Origin: an uncultured Oscillospiraceae bacterium
GTDB taxonomy: Bacteria; Bacillota; Clostridia; Oscillospirales; Oscillospiraceae
Assembly: GCA_934565655.1 (NCBI GenBank)
Contig: CAKTIE010000004.1
Coordinates: forward strand, 62,001-126,000
Reading direction: 5' to 3'
Length of the DNA: 64,000 nucleotides
The position numbers were made by a program, and so were the translations under genes. The notes below the pieces were generated by a model. That model was not told where the DNA came from and searched no databases. It worked only from the letters and a program-made list of their open reading frames with translations. Within the stretch, counting starts at the first letter, position 1. The number at the start of each line of letters is the position of its first letter. Below, one piece after another: positions 8,123 to 17,563 of this stretch.

Positions 8123-9517
8123 ATGAGCGAAAAAGGTAAGCTGAGCAAGGCGCTGCTGTACGCGCCGGAGAACGGTTATGACCGCCTGCCGGAAAGCGAA
8201 AAGGCCGCTATGCACGACTACTGCGAGGATTATAAGGATTTCCTGAACCACGGCAAGACCGAGCGGCTGTGCGTGGACTACTGCATCGAGCTGGCGAAGA
8301 AGCGCGGCTTTGTGGAGTATCAGCCCGGTATGCCCCTCAAGACCGGCGACAAGGTGTACTGCAACAACCGGGGCAAGGGCATCATGCTGGCCGTTATCGG
8401 TAAGGAGCCGCTGTCCATGGGCGCCAACATCGCCGCCGCCCACACCGACGCGCCCCGCCTGGATCTGAAGCCCCGGCCCCTGTACGAGGACGCGGAGCTG
8501 GCCTATCTCAAGACCCATCACTACGGCGGCATCCGCAAGTATCACTGGGTCACCATTCCGCTGGAGCTGCACGGCGTGGTGACGCTTGCCGACGGCACGG
8601 TGATGCCCGTCCATATCGGAGACAAGCCCGAGGATCCCCAGTTCATCATCAACGACCTGCTGCCCCATCTGGGCCGCGAGCAGGGCAAGAAGCCCCTGAA
8701 CGAAGCCATCCCCAGTGAGAGCCTGAACATTCTGGTGGGCTCCATACCGGTGGAGGATCAGGACGAAAAGAAGCGCTTCAAGCTGGCCGTCATACAGCTG
8801 CTGCATGAGAAGTACGGCATGGTGGAGGAGGACTTCATCTCCGCCGAGCTGGAGGCCGTCCCTGCCGGTCATGCCCGCGATATCGGCTTTGACCGCAGCC
8901 TGATCGCCAGCTATGGCCACGACGACCGCGTCTGCGCCTATGCCGAGCTGGCGGGCATCTTTGACGCCGAGGAGCCCAAGCGCACTGCCGTGTGCATCTT
9001 CGCCGACAAGGAGGAGATCGGCAGCGAGGGCGTGTCCGGCATGCAGTCCGGCGCGTTTGACAAGTTCATGGGCGAGCTGTGCGACAGTCAGGGCGTGCTG
9101 CTGCGGGACTGCTTTGCCAATTCCTTCTGCATCAGCGCCGACGTGACCGCCGCCTACGATCCCAACTTTGCCGAGGTGTATGAGAGAAACAACGCCGCCT
9201 ATGTCAACTACGGCATCGGCCTGTGCAAGTACACCGGTGCAGGCGGCAAGTCCGGCTCCTCCGACGCCAGCGCCGAGGTGGTGGGCAAGCTGCGCCGCCT
9301 GCTGAACGAGGAGAACATCTTCTGGCAGATGGCCGAGCTGGGCAAGACCGACGCCGGCGGCGGCGGCACCGTTGCCAAGTACATGGCCAACCGCAACATC
9401 GACACCATCGACGCGGGCGTGCCCGTGCTGAGCATGCATGCCCCCTATGAGACGGTGGGCAAGCTGGACTGCTACATGACCTACCGCTGCATGAAGGCGG
9501 TATTTGAAAAGGCGTAA
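8123..9517 (+). CDS. M18-family zinc aminopeptidase
   Basis: A 464-residue cytoplasmic metallo-aminopeptidase of family M18, removing N-terminal (often acidic or neutral) residues from peptides. Metal and catalytic motifs are all visible: AAAHTDAPRLDLKP, FADKEEIGSEG, CISADVTAAYDPNF and LSMHAPYETVGKLD. ATG 8123 is taken for the GGAGGAG seven to eight bases upstream; a long upstream open extension is out of character and overlaps csoR. Monocistronic, with its own terminator. Confidence 0.9.
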   Translation: MSEKGKLSKALLYAPENGYDRLPESEKAAMHDYCEDYKDFLNHGKTERLCVDYCIELAKKRGFVEYQPGMPLKTGDKVYCNNRGKGIMLAVIGKEPLSMGANIAAAHTDAPRLDLKPRPLYEDAELAYLKTHHYGGIRKYHWVTIPLELHGVVTLADGTVMPVHIGDKPEDPQFIINDLLPHLGREQGKKPLNEAIPSESLNILVGSIPVEDQDEKKRFKLAVIQLLHEKYGMVEEDFISAELEAVPAGHARDIGFDRSLIASYGHDDRVCAYAELAGIFDAEEPKRTAVCIFADKEEIGSEGVSGMQSGAFDKFMGELCDSQGVLLRDCFANSFCISADVTAAYDPNFAEVYERNNAAYVNYGIGLCKYTGAGGKSGSSDASAEVVGKLRRLLNEENIFWQMAELGKTDAGGGGTVAKYMANRNIDTIDAGVPVLSMHAPYETVGKLDCYMTYRCMKAVFEKA

Positions 9518-9523
9518 CACCGC

Positions 9524-9557
9524 AAAAAATCCACCCTCAGCTGAGGGTGGATTTTTT
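9524..9557. terminator. Perfect 17-bp hairpin terminator
   Basis: Positions 9524-9540 are the exact reverse complement of 9541-9557, with six A and six T at the ends. Confidence 0.9.
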
Positions 9558-9604
9558 CTGCCGTTTGTGATAGGATGATGACAATAAAAACAGGAGGTAG
9601 ACCC

Positions 9605-10144
9605 ATGAAAAAGAGATTGACCGCGTGGCTGCTGGCGCTGGTGATGGCGCTGACGCTGGTGGGCTGCGGGATTGACAGCACCGTTGTCATCGGGACCACC
9701 GGCGGCGATCAGCCGCAGCAGGAGCAGCAGGATACGCTGCCGGAGGATGCACAGACCCCGGATGCGCCAGAGGACGGCGACAGCAGTGCCGCCGCCATCG
9801 ACGAGGACGGCAGCTACACCACCAAGGAGGATGTGGCCCTGTACATCCACACCTACGGCCATCTGCCCGGCAACTTCATCACCAAGAAGGAGGCTCAGGC
9901 ACTGGGCTGGAGCGGCGGCTCGCTGGAGCCCTACGCACCCGACAAATGCATCGGCGGCAGCCGCTTCGGCAACTATGAGGGGCGGCTGCCGGAGGCGGAG
10001 GGCCGCACCTACACCGAGTGCGACATCAACACGCTGGGCGCGGACAAGCGGGGCGCGGAGCGGATCGTGTTTTCCAACGACGGCCTGATCTACTATACCG
10101 GCGACCATTATGAGAGCTTTACGCTGCTGTACGGGGAGGAATGA
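9605..10144 (+). CDS. Lipid-anchored barnase-family ribonuclease
   Basis: A 179-residue secreted RNase. Residues 1-22 are a lipoprotein signal (lipobox LVGC), residues about 25-75 are an acidic Gln/Asp-rich linker, and the rest is a barnase (N1/T1-type) domain. The expected catalytic residues are present: Glu in YTECDI, Arg in GAERIVFS, His in TGDHYESF; the N-terminal HLPGNFITKKEAQALGW stretch matches barnase strongly. ATG 9605 has AGGAGGT six bases before it. The stop overlaps the region where its inhibitor gene begins, so toxin and inhibitor are translationally linked. Outside the cell it may degrade RNA or act on competitors. Confidence 0.88.
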   Translation: MKKRLTAWLLALVMALTLVGCGIDSTVVIGTTGGDQPQQEQQDTLPEDAQTPDAPEDGDSSAAAIDEDGSYTTKEDVALYIHTYGHLPGNFITKKEAQALGWSGGSLEPYAPDKCIGGSRFGNYEGRLPEAEGRTYTECDINTLGADKRGAERIVFSNDGLIYYTGDHYESFTLLYGEE

Positions 10145-10146
10145 CC

Positions 10147-10425
10147 ATGCGATTCATACTGGATGGCGGCAGCGTAGGCAGCCGCGAGACCCTGCATCAG
10201 ACGCTGGCGGCGGGGCTGCATTTCCCCGATTGGTACGGCGGCAATCTGGACGCCCTGCATGACTGCCTGACGGAGATCACGGAGCCGACGGAGTTGGTGA
10301 TCCGCAACAGCCGGGCGCTGGCGGAGACACTGGGCGGCTATGTGCTGCCGCTGCGGCGGGTGCTGGCGGACTGCGCTGCGGAAAATGGCCTTCTCTCCGT
10401 GGTATGGGAGGAGGACGCGCCGTGA
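10147..10425 (+). CDS. Barstar-family ribonuclease inhibitor
   Basis: A 92-residue cytoplasmic protein matching barstar: FPDWYGGNLDALHDCLTEI is the classic barnase-binding helix-loop. It should protect the cell from the ribonuclease encoded just upstream. ATG 10147 is seven bases from GGAGG (10135-10139); an ATG at 10141 sits too close to that site. The MGMT-like gene begins inside its stop codon (GTGA). Confidence 0.88.
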   Translation: MRFILDGGSVGSRETLHQTLAAGLHFPDWYGGNLDALHDCLTEITEPTELVIRNSRALAETLGGYVLPLRRVLADCAAENGLLSVVWEEDAP

Positions 10426-10733
10426 GCGCCGCCGTGCTGGACGACGGTCTGGTCTATGAGATCCTGTCGGTGGTGGCGGAGATACCGGAGGGCCACGTGG
10501 CCTCCTACGGCCAGATCGCCGCGTTGATCGGCCGGGAGCGGAACGCCCGTCTGGTGGGAAAGGTACTGAGCCGGGCTGAGCTGTACGGCGCGTATCCCTG
10601 CCACCGGGTGGTGAACCACGCCGGACGGCTGGCGCCCCACTGGCCGGAGCAGCGCGCGCTGCTGGAGGCGGAGGGCGTGGCCATGAAGGACGCGGCCCAT
10701 GTGGACATGAAACGCTTCCGCTGGGAGCCGTAA
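10422..10733 (+). CDS. MGMT/alkyltransferase-like protein
   Basis: A 103-residue protein consisting only of the DNA-binding/active-site domain of O6-alkylguanine-DNA alkyltransferase. The PCHRVV motif retains the alkyl-accepting cysteine, unlike Atl1-type proteins that have Trp there, so direct DNA repair is possible, although the N-terminal domain of Ada/Ogt is missing. GTG 10422 overlaps the barstar stop and has GGAGGAGG seven bases upstream. Third gene of the barnase operon; a functional link to it is not evident. Confidence 0.8.
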   Translation: MSAAVLDDGLVYEILSVVAEIPEGHVASYGQIAALIGRERNARLVGKVLSRAELYGAYPCHRVVNHAGRLAPHWPEQRALLEAEGVAMKDAAHVDMKRFRWEP

Positions 10734-10741
10734 AGAAGCAT

Positions 10742-10768
10742 AAAAAGGAGGCCAGCGGCCTCCTTTTT
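10742..10768. terminator. Bidirectional terminator
   Basis: AAAAAGGAGGCC (10742-10753) pairs with GGCCTCCTTTTT (10757-10768) around AGC, and outer bases extend the stem. It separates the MGMT gene from convergent phoR. Confidence 0.9.
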
Positions 10769-10769
10769 G

Positions 10770-12434
10770 TTATGCTTCCTTGTTGGGGATGGTCACCCGG
10801 ATGGATGTACCCTGACCGGGCGTGCTGTCCAGATGGATGGCGCCGCCCAGATCCTGCACCGCGTGCTTGACGATGGACAGGCCCAGACCGGTGCCGCCGC
10901 TCTGGCGGGAATGGCTCTTGTCCACCCGGTAGAACCGCTCAAAGATACGGCTCTGGTGCTCCGGCGGGATACCGATGCCGGTGTCGGACACGGTCAGCGC
11001 CGCGCCGTTGGCGGTAGGGGAGAGGGTCACGGTGACGCTGCCGTTGGGAACGTTGTATTTGATGGCGTTGTCGCACAGGTTATAGAGGATCTCGGACAGC
11101 AGACGCCGCACGCTGCGGACGGTGACGGCCTCGCCGGTGACGGAGAGGGTCACGTTTTTGGCGGCAGCCGCGTCGTGAAGGGAGGAGATGGTCTCCTCCG
11201 CCAGCGTCCGCAGCGCCACGCTTTCGACGGGCAGCTCCACGCCCTCGTCCAGCTGGGACAGGCGGATGATATCCTCGATCAGCGTCACCAGACGTGCCGC
11301 CTCGCTGCGGATGCGGCCCACGAACACCGGCATATCCTCCGGCTTCACCAGCCCGTTCTCCATCAGCTCCGCGCTGCCCATGATGGATTGCAGCGGGGTT
11401 TTCAGCTCGTGGGACACGTTGGCGGTGAATTCCCGGCGGTTGCGCTGGGCCAGTGCCTGCTCCGTCACGTCGAAGGCCAGCACCACTGCACCGGTGACGT
11501 CGCCCTCGGCGCTGATGCGGCTGATATCCAGCTGATACTCCCGGCCGTCCCGCTCCGTGTGGATCTCGCTGTGGCCCTGTGCCATGGCGGTTTCCAGCGC
11601 GTGGCTCACCTCGGTGCTGCGCTCGATGGTCAGGAAATTCTGACCCAGGCAGGCGGCGTCGGTGTGGAACAGGCTGCGGGCCGCGGGGTTGATGCTGAGG
11701 ATCGTGCCTGCTTCATTCAGCAGCACAAGGCCCTCCTTCATGCTGCCGGTGACCTGGTCGAACTCATCCTGCTTGCGCCGCAGCTCCTGCACCTGCGCGT
11801 CGATCTGGCGGCGCTGCTGGTTGATGCGGCCCAGCAGGGGAGACAGCTCCTCATAGGTGTCGTTTTCCAGCGGGTGCTCCAGATCCAGCTCGTTCAGGGG
11901 CTTTACGATATGCTGGGCCAGACGCCGTGCCAGCAGTGCCGACAGGGCCAGCGCCGCCACCAGCACCACCAGGAAGGGCTGGAGCATGCCCAGCACCAGC
12001 ACGCCCGCCGTGGCGCGGCTGATGGAGATACGCAGCACCGTGCCGTCGCTGAGCCGCTGGGCCTGATAGAGCGTCTTTTCCAGCAGCGTGGCGGAATAGC
12101 GGCTGCTCTCGCCGTGTCCGGCCAGCAGCGCCTGCTGGATCTCCTGGCGCTGGCCGTGGTTCTCCATGGAGACGGCGTCCGCCTGGGTGTCGTACAGCAC
12201 TGTGCCGTCCGCCGCCACCCACGTCAGGCGGTAGCGGTCGGAGCGGAGGGAGGCGAGATAGCTCCGACCGTCCAGCCGCTCCATGGCGGACGACGCAAGG
12301 CTCAGCTCATCCTTCAGCTGCTGCTCCTGCACGCCGCAGAAGTATTCGTAAAGGCATCCCATGATAATGACCATGCTGGCCAGCAGCACCGCGCCCGCGG
12401 TGATGATCATGGAGCGGAAGATCTTTTTTGTCAT
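10770..12434 (-). CDS. phoR: Phosphate-type sensor histidine kinase PhoR
   Basis: A 554-residue membrane histidine kinase. Order: N-terminal helix (about 8-27), extracytoplasmic domain to about 145, second helix, HAMP-like linker, PAS domain (about 215-310), HisKA with SHELKTPL, and HATPase with N box (NLCDNAIKYN) and GTGLGLSIVKH. It should phosphorylate the response regulator encoded just upstream when phosphate is scarce. Its ATG overlaps the regulator stop (ATGA), and it ends the pst-pho operon. Confidence 0.88.
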   Translation of the reverse strand: MTKKIFRSMIITAGAVLLASMVIIMGCLYEYFCGVQEQQLKDELSLASSAMERLDGRSYLASLRSDRYRLTWVAADGTVLYDTQADAVSMENHGQRQEIQQALLAGHGESSRYSATLLEKTLYQAQRLSDGTVLRISISRATAGVLVLGMLQPFLVVLVAALALSALLARRLAQHIVKPLNELDLEHPLENDTYEELSPLLGRINQQRRQIDAQVQELRRKQDEFDQVTGSMKEGLVLLNEAGTILSINPAARSLFHTDAACLGQNFLTIERSTEVSHALETAMAQGHSEIHTERDGREYQLDISRISAEGDVTGAVVLAFDVTEQALAQRNRREFTANVSHELKTPLQSIMGSAELMENGLVKPEDMPVFVGRIRSEAARLVTLIEDIIRLSQLDEGVELPVESVALRTLAEETISSLHDAAAAKNVTLSVTGEAVTVRSVRRLLSEILYNLCDNAIKYNVPNGSVTVTLSPTANGAALTVSDTGIGIPPEHQSRIFERFYRVDKSHSRQSGGTGLGLSIVKHAVQDLGGAIHLDSTPGQGTSIRVTIPNKEA

Positions 12435-13105
12435 GCCTGCACCTCCCAGCGGTAGCCCACGCCCCGCACCGTGGCGATATGCTCGCCGCACGCGCCAAGC
12501 TTCTGGCGCAGGGTGCGGATGTGCATGTCCACCGTGCGGCTCTCGCCCACATAGTCCGCGCCCCATACGTCGTTGAACAGCTGATCCCGGGTAAAGGCCA
12601 TGCCGGGATGGGACAGGAACAGCCGCAGCAGCTCAAATTCCTTGAAGGTCAGCGTGACGCGCTGGCCCTCCGCCGTGACGGTGTGGCCGTCCAGATCCAG
12701 TGTCACACCGCCGCAGGACAGCTGGTGACTCTGCTGTACCGGGGCGCAGCGCCGCAGCACCGCCTTGACGCGGGAGACCATCTCCATCATGCCGAAGGGC
12801 TTCACCAGATAGTCGTCGGCCCCCATGTCGAGGCTTTGTATCTTGTCGTATTCCATGCCCTTGGCGGTGGCCATGATAACGGGAACATCCCGGGTCTGGG
12901 GTGTCTGGCGCAGATAGCGCAGCAGCGACACGCCGTCCTCGCCGGGCAGCATCACGTCCAGCAGCACCAGCTCCGGCGTCTCCGTTTCCAGCGCCGCGCG
13001 GAAGCTGGTGCCGTCGGCAAAGCCACGGGCCTGAAAACCCGTGGAATTCAGCGTATATACCTCGATCTCGCGGATGCTGGCGTCATCCTCCACGCACCAG
13101 ATCAT
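12431..13105 (-). CDS. phoP: OmpR/PhoB-family response regulator
   Basis: A 224-residue two-domain regulator: receiver with acidic pocket (VEDD), phosphorylated Asp in LLDVMLP and Lys of PFG, then a winged-helix DNA-binding domain ending VRGVGYRWE. Within the pst operon it is the phosphate regulator PhoP/PhoB and probably binds the TTNACA repeats before pstS. ATG 13105 has GGAGG seven bases upstream and overlaps the phoU stop. Confidence 0.9.
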   Translation of the reverse strand: MIWCVEDDASIREIEVYTLNSTGFQARGFADGTSFRAALETETPELVLLDVMLPGEDGVSLLRYLRQTPQTRDVPVIMATAKGMEYDKIQSLDMGADDYLVKPFGMMEMVSRVKAVLRRCAPVQQSHQLSCGGVTLDLDGHTVTAEGQRVTLTFKEFELLRLFLSHPGMAFTRDQLFNDVWGADYVGESRTVDMHIRTLRQKLGACGEHIATVRGVGYRWEVQA

Positions 13106-13755
13106 GTCAATTCCTCCCCGTTGTGAACGCCGGTCACGGCAAACACCACCCACTCGGCAATGTTGGTGGCGTGGTCACCGATGCGTTCAAAGTATTTGGC
13201 GATCATCAGCAGGTCAAGGGCATACTCGCCGTCATCGGGCCGCTGGGCGATCCAGTCGATCAGCGTGGCCTTCACCTTGCGGAAGTCCTCGTCCACCACG
13301 TCGTCACGGGCAATGACCTCGTGGGCCAGGGCGACATCCTGCCGGACGTAGGCGTCCACGCTGCCGGTGACCATAGAGATGGCGGAGCGGGCCATGTGGC
13401 CCACAAAGGCGCACTCCTCGCCGGAGCGGCCCTTCAGAAAGCCGATGATCTCTGCGATGTCCTCCGCCTGATCGCCGATGCGCTCCATGTCGGTGATCAT
13501 CTTCAGGGCGGCGCTGATCTGCCGCAGGTCACGGGCCACCGGCTGTTGCTGCAATAAGAGCTTCAGGCACAGGGACTCGATCTCCCGCTCCTCGCGGTCG
13601 ATCTCTCCGGCGCGGGAGATGACCCGTGCCGCCAGCGCGGTGTCGCCCTCCATCAGGGCCTTGGCCGCGGCGGCGATGACCTCCTCGCACAGCGCGCCCA
13701 TCTCGATCAGTTCACGGTTCAGCAGCGCCAGCTGCTGGTCAAAACGGCTTCTCAT
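13102..13755 (-). CDS. phoU: Phosphate signalling protein PhoU
   Basis: A 217-residue all-helical protein with the two PhoU repeats, each with an acidic metal-cluster motif (DMERIGDQAEDIAE and KYFERIGDHATNIAE). It couples the Pst transporter to the PhoR kinase and prevents phosphate over-uptake. Start and stop overlap pstB and phoP by one and four bases. Confidence 0.93.
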   Translation of the reverse strand: MRSRFDQQLALLNRELIEMGALCEEVIAAAAKALMEGDTALAARVISRAGEIDREEREIESLCLKLLLQQQPVARDLRQISAALKMITDMERIGDQAEDIAEIIGFLKGRSGEECAFVGHMARSAISMVTGSVDAYVRQDVALAHEVIARDDVVDEDFRKVKATLIDWIAQRPDDGEYALDLLMIAKYFERIGDHATNIAEWVVFAVTGVHNGEELT

Positions 13756-14510
13756 TATCCGAACCTCCCTGTGATGTAATCCTCGGTTCGCTTGTCGCGG
13801 GGCTGCGCGAATATCTGCTCGGTTTCGCCGTACTCCACCAGCTCGCCCAGCAGGAAGAAGGCGGTCTGGTCGGAAATGCGGGCGGCCTGCTGCATGTTGT
13901 GGGTCACGATAATAATAGTATACCGTTCTTTCAGCTCCATGGCAAGCTCTTCTATCTTGGAAGTGGAAATAGGATCCAATGCGCTGGTAGGCTCGTCCAT
14001 CAGCAGCACCTGCGGCTCTACCGCCAGCGCACGGGCGATGCACAGCCGCTGCTGCTGGCCGCCGGACAGGCCCAGCGCCGATTTTTTCAGCCGATCCTTT
14101 ACCTCGTCCCAGATGGCCGCGCCCCGCAGGGACTGCTCCACGATGTCGTCCAGCTTCACCTTGCTGCGTATGCCGTGGGTACGCGGGCCGTAGGCTACGT
14201 TGTCATAGATGCTCATAGGGAAGGGGTTGGGCTTCTGGAACACCATGCCGATCTCCTTGCGCAGATGGTTCACATCCACCGACGGGGCAAAGATATCCTG
14301 CCCCTGATAGCACACCTTTCCGGTGATGCGCACACCGGGAACAAGGTCGTTCATCCGGTCCAGCGTCTTGAGAAAGGTGGACTTGCCGCAGCCGGAGGGG
14401 CCGATGAGAGCGGTGATGCTCTTCTCCGGAATGGTGATATTGACATTTTTCAGCGCCTGGGACGGGCCGTACCACAGGCACAGGTCGTTAACGGTCATGA
14501 TGTCGCTCAT
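13755..14510 (-). CDS. pstB: Phosphate ABC transporter ATPase PstB
   Basis: A 251-residue ABC ATPase with Walker [10 protein letters not shown], the PstB-typical [16 protein letters not shown] segment, signature LSGGQQQR, Walker [14 protein letters not shown] and H-loop THNM. It energises high-affinity phosphate import. It overlaps pstA by four bases. Confidence 0.96.
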   Translation of the reverse strand: MSDIMTVNDLCLWYGPSQALKNVNITIPEKSITALIGPSGCGKSTFLKTLDRMNDLVPGVRITGKVCYQGQDIFAPSVDVNHLRKEIGMVFQKPNPFPMSIYDNVAYGPRTHGIRSKVKLDDIVEQSLRGAAIWDEVKDRLKKSALGLSGGQQQRLCIARALAVEPQVLLMDEPTSALDPISTSKIEELAMELKERYTIIIVTHNMQQAARISDQTAFFLLGELVEYGETEQIFAQPRDKRTEDYITGRFG

Positions 14511-15367
14511 ATGCTTCTCCTCCTTTGGAAGTATTTGCCCACCAGCGCGGCGGACAGGTCGATGATCAGGGCAAGCACCATCAGAATGGCGGCGATGGCA
14601 AAGGCCACGTCGAATTCGCCCTGCTCCTTGGCGTAGACGTACAGGGCCACGGAAAGGGTCGCGCCCGCGTTTTCCAGACCATCCTTCAGGTTATACAGGT
14701 TGTGGGCGAAGCCCGCCGTGTAAAGCAGGGCCGCCGTCTCGCCCAGAATACGGCCCACCGCCAGGATGCAGCCGGTGATCACGCCGTCCACGCAGCCGGG
14801 CAGCACCACCGTGCGGATGACCCGCCACTTGCCCGCACCCAGTCCGAAGGCGCCCTCGCGGTAGCTCTGGGGTACGGTTTTCAGGCTCTCCTGGGTGGTG
14901 CGCATGATGGTGGGCAGGTTCATGATGACCAGCGTCAGGGCACCGGCCAGCAGGGAGGTCTGCATCCCCAGGAACTGGCAGAAGAACATCATGCCCACCA
15001 GACCGTAGATGATGGAGGGGATGCCGGACAGGGTCTCGGCGGCGTATTCGATGGCCGCCACCAGCTTCTTGTTGGCGGCGTATTCCGTCAGATAGACCGC
15101 CGCGCCCACGCCCAGCGGCAGCACGATCACCAGCGACGCCAGCACGATATATACCGTGTTGAGGATATCCGGCAGGATGCCGATGGTGCCGCTGAGATAG
15201 CTGGGCTTGGTGCTGAGCAGCGGCCAGCTCAGGTTGGGTATGCCCTTGTAGAGCACATAGCCGATCATGAACAGCACCAGCGCGCAGGTCAGCCCGACGC
15301 TGACGCCCATCAGCGCCCGCATAACGCCGCCATACGCCTTGCGGCGGCGGGAAATGTTGTTTTCCAT
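14507..15367 (-). CDS. pstA: Phosphate ABC transporter permease PstA
   Basis: A 286-residue six-helix permease with the binding-protein-dependent transport (EAA-like) loop around [20 protein letters not shown]. It forms the membrane channel with PstC. It starts three bases after the pstC stop. Confidence 0.95.
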   Translation of the reverse strand: MENNISRRRKAYGGVMRALMGVSVGLTCALVLFMIGYVLYKGIPNLSWPLLSTKPSYLSGTIGILPDILNTVYIVLASLVIVLPLGVGAAVYLTEYAANKKLVAAIEYAAETLSGIPSIIYGLVGMMFFCQFLGMQTSLLAGALTLVIMNLPTIMRTTQESLKTVPQSYREGAFGLGAGKWRVIRTVVLPGCVDGVITGCILAVGRILGETAALLYTAGFAHNLYNLKDGLENAGATLSVALYVYAKEQGEFDVAFAIAAILMVLALIIDLSAALVGKYFQRRRSI

Positions 15368-15370
15368 GGC

Positions 15371-16243
15371 TCAACCCTCCTTGCTGCGCTTGAGGAAGAA
15401 GTTCAGCGCGGCATTGATCAGCATAATGAACAGGAACAGCACCAGCGCGATGGAGAACAGCGCCTGCCGCTGCAGGCCCTGTCCGGCGTAGGCCATCTCA
15501 CTGGCCACAGCGGTGGTCAGGAAGCGGACGCTCTGGAACAGGGACGGTATGTTGGGTCTGTTGCCGGACACCATGATGACCGCCATGGCCTCACCGATAG
15601 CGCGGCCTACGCCCAGCACCACCGCCGCGGCGATACCGCTTTTGGCGGCGGGGACGGAGACGCGGAACCATGTCTCCACCGGCGTGGCGCCCAGGGCCAG
15701 CGAGGCGTCCTCGTACTCGTGGGGGACTGCCTCCAGCGCCGTCATGGAAACCTTGATGATGGAGGGCAGGATCATGACCGCCAGCACGATGATGGCCGCC
15801 AGCAGGCCGGAGCCGTCAGGGATGTGAAAGAGCTTCCGGATGCCCGGCACCAGTACCAGCATGCCCACAAGGCCGTATACCACCGACGGGATGCCTGCCA
15901 GCAGGCTCACCGCCGAGGATACGATCTCCTTCATGCGCTTGGGGGCGGCCTTGGCCAGATATACCGCCGTGAAGAAGCCTATCGGCACGCCCAGCAGGAT
16001 CGCGCCCGCCGTGCCGTAGACACTGGTGAGGATAAAGGGCAGGATGCCGAACTTCGGCTCCGCCGCCGTGGAGTCCCATACCGGCCCGAACAGAAAGTCC
16101 AAAAGACCGATCTGCCGGATGGCGGGGATACCGGAGATCACCAGATATACGGTGATCAGCAGTACGCAGCCAACGGTGACCAGTCCCAGAACGAGAAAAA
16201 TGCCGTGGATGATGGTCTCCAGCAGCCGTTTGTCATGTCTCAT
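15371..16243 (-). CDS. pstC: Phosphate ABC transporter permease PstC
   Basis: A 290-residue permease with six predicted helices and the cytoplasmic coupling loop (DASLALGATPVETWFRVSVPAA). It lies 65 bp after pstS, behind an intercistronic hairpin that may lower its expression relative to the binding protein. Confidence 0.95.
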   Translation of the reverse strand: MRHDKRLLETIIHGIFLVLGLVTVGCVLLITVYLVISGIPAIRQIGLLDFLFGPVWDSTAAEPKFGILPFILTSVYGTAGAILLGVPIGFFTAVYLAKAAPKRMKEIVSSAVSLLAGIPSVVYGLVGMLVLVPGIRKLFHIPDGSGLLAAIIVLAVMILPSIIKVSMTALEAVPHEYEDASLALGATPVETWFRVSVPAAKSGIAAAVVLGVGRAIGEAMAVIMVSGNRPNIPSLFQSVRFLTTAVASEMAYAGQGLQRQALFSIALVLFLFIMLINAALNFFLKRSKEG

Positions 16244-16267
16244 ACGCCACTCCTTTCTGCGGCTGTG

Positions 16268-16294
16268 GGGCGGCGCCCATACAGGACGCCGCCC
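16268..16294 (-). promoter_or_regulatory. Intercistronic hairpin between pstS and pstC
   Basis: GGGCGGCG (16268-16275) pairs with CGCCGCCC (16287-16294) across an 11-base loop. No U-tract follows, so it is more likely an mRNA-stabilising or partial-attenuation element favouring pstS than a full terminator. Confidence 0.5.
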
Positions 16295-16308
16295 TTCGCC
16301 GTATACTG

Positions 16309-17169
16309 TTAGCCGTTGGCAGACACCGCGCCGGCGGCGGAGATGATGGATGCCGCGTCAGCGGAGGTCACGTAGTCGAAGAACGCCTGCGCAACAGGGG
16401 AGAGGGTCACGCCTTCCTTGGTCACCAGGACGAAGGGACGCTGCACCAGATAGCTGCCGTCCTTGACGGTGGCCTCGCTGGGGGTCACGCCGCCCACGCT
16501 CAGGGCCTTGACGGTATCCTTGACGGAAGCCAGAGAGGCATAGCCGATGGCGTCGGGGTTCTGGCTGACGGTGGTGATCACGTCACCGGTGGAGGTCAGC
16601 TCCTGGCGGTACTGGCAGGCGTCCTGCGTGCCGGTGATGGACTCGAAGCCATCGCGGGTGCCGCTGCCGGCCTCACGGCCGATCAGAACGATGGCCGCGT
16701 CATTGCCGCCCACGTCCTTCCAGTTGGTGATCTTGCCGGTGTAGATGTCTGCGATCTGCTCCAGGGTCAGGTCGGATACGGGGTTGTCGGGATGCACGAT
16801 GATGGCGATGCCGTCATAGGCCAGCACGGTCTCCTTCAGGCCGGAGGCCTTCTCGTCGTCCTTCAGGGCGCGGCTGGACAAACCGATGTCGCAGCGGCCT
16901 TCGCTGACGGCGGTGATGCCTGCGCCGGAGCCGGTGGGGTTGTAGCCTACGGTGGTGCCGGCGTTGGCGGCCATGAAGGACTCGCCCAGTGCGCCGATGA
17001 CCTTCTCCATGGAGGTGGAGCCGTCGGTGGACACGGTGCCGGTGATGGCGGCAGCGTCGCCGCTGTTGTCATCGGGGGTGGTGTTGTCGCCGCTGTTGTT
17101 GCTGCCGCCACAGGCGGCCAGGCTCAAAGCCAGAACCAGCGCCAGCACAAGAGCAATGAACTTTTTCAT
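16309..17169 (-). CDS. pstS: Phosphate-binding lipoprotein PstS
   Basis: A 286-residue substrate-binding lipoprotein (signal MKKFIALVLALVLALSL, lipobox LAAC). The phosphate-binding segments DGSTSMEKVIGALGESF, GSGAGITAV and REAGSGTRDGFE are typical. An Asn/Gly/Asp-rich linker follows the lipid anchor. First gene of the operon, behind Pho-box-like repeats. Confidence 0.95.
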   Translation of the reverse strand: MKKFIALVLALVLALSLAACGGSNNSGDNTTPDDNSGDAAAITGTVSTDGSTSMEKVIGALGESFMAANAGTTVGYNPTGSGAGITAVSEGRCDIGLSSRALKDDEKASGLKETVLAYDGIAIIVHPDNPVSDLTLEQIADIYTGKITNWKDVGGNDAAIVLIGREAGSGTRDGFESITGTQDACQYRQELTSTGDVITTVSQNPDAIGYASLASVKDTVKALSVGGVTPSEATVKDGSYLVQRPFVLVTKEGVTLSPVAQAFFDYVTSADAASIISAAGAVSANG

Positions 17170-17246
17170 AATGTATATCTCCTTTTCATTTGGTGTTTGT
17201 TTGGTTTGGATGTCTCATCCTTACAGCTACCAGCTTACGGCAGACG

Positions 17247-17286
17247 TGTAAAATGAGAAAGCGCTGTCATGTAAAATCCATGTCAA
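17247..17286 (-). promoter_or_regulatory. Candidate Pho box before pstS
   Basis: The minus strand has TTGACA (17286-17281) and TTTACA (17275-17270) exactly 11 bp apart, and a third TTTACA (17252-17247) 34 bp from the first, close to the 11-bp periodicity of PhoP boxes in Bacillus. No convincing -10 box was found. Confidence 0.5.
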
Positions 17287-17338
17287 ATCGGATGGCTTTC
17301 CCGCTTCAAAAAAATGTCAGAATTTTTGAAAATGGGTG

Positions 17339-17367
17339 TTGACATTTATGCTTATGCTTGCTATAAT
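17339..17367 (+). promoter_or_regulatory. Consensus promoter of the tRNA pair
   Basis: TTGACA (17339-17344), exactly 17 bp, TATAAT (17362-17367): a perfect consensus, 39 bases before tRNA-Asp. Confidence 0.9.
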
Positions 17368-17405
17368 GTACAAGCTTGAGTTCGACGACAACGAAAGCGC
17401 AACAA

Positions 17406-17482
17406 GGCCAAGTAGTTCAGTTGGTTAGAACGCCAGCCTGTCACGCTGGAGGTCGAGGGTTCGAGCCCCTTCTTGGTCGCCA
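17406..17482 (+). tRNA. tRNA-Asp (GTC)
   Basis: Full cloverleaf: acceptor GGCCAAG/CTTGGTC, anticodon stem CCAGC/GCTGG with loop CTGTCAC (anticodon GTC), TTCGA T-loop, encoded CCA. Confidence 0.95.
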
Positions 17483-17487
17483 TATAT

Positions 17488-17562
<75 letters not shown>

Positions 17563-17563
<1 letters not shown>

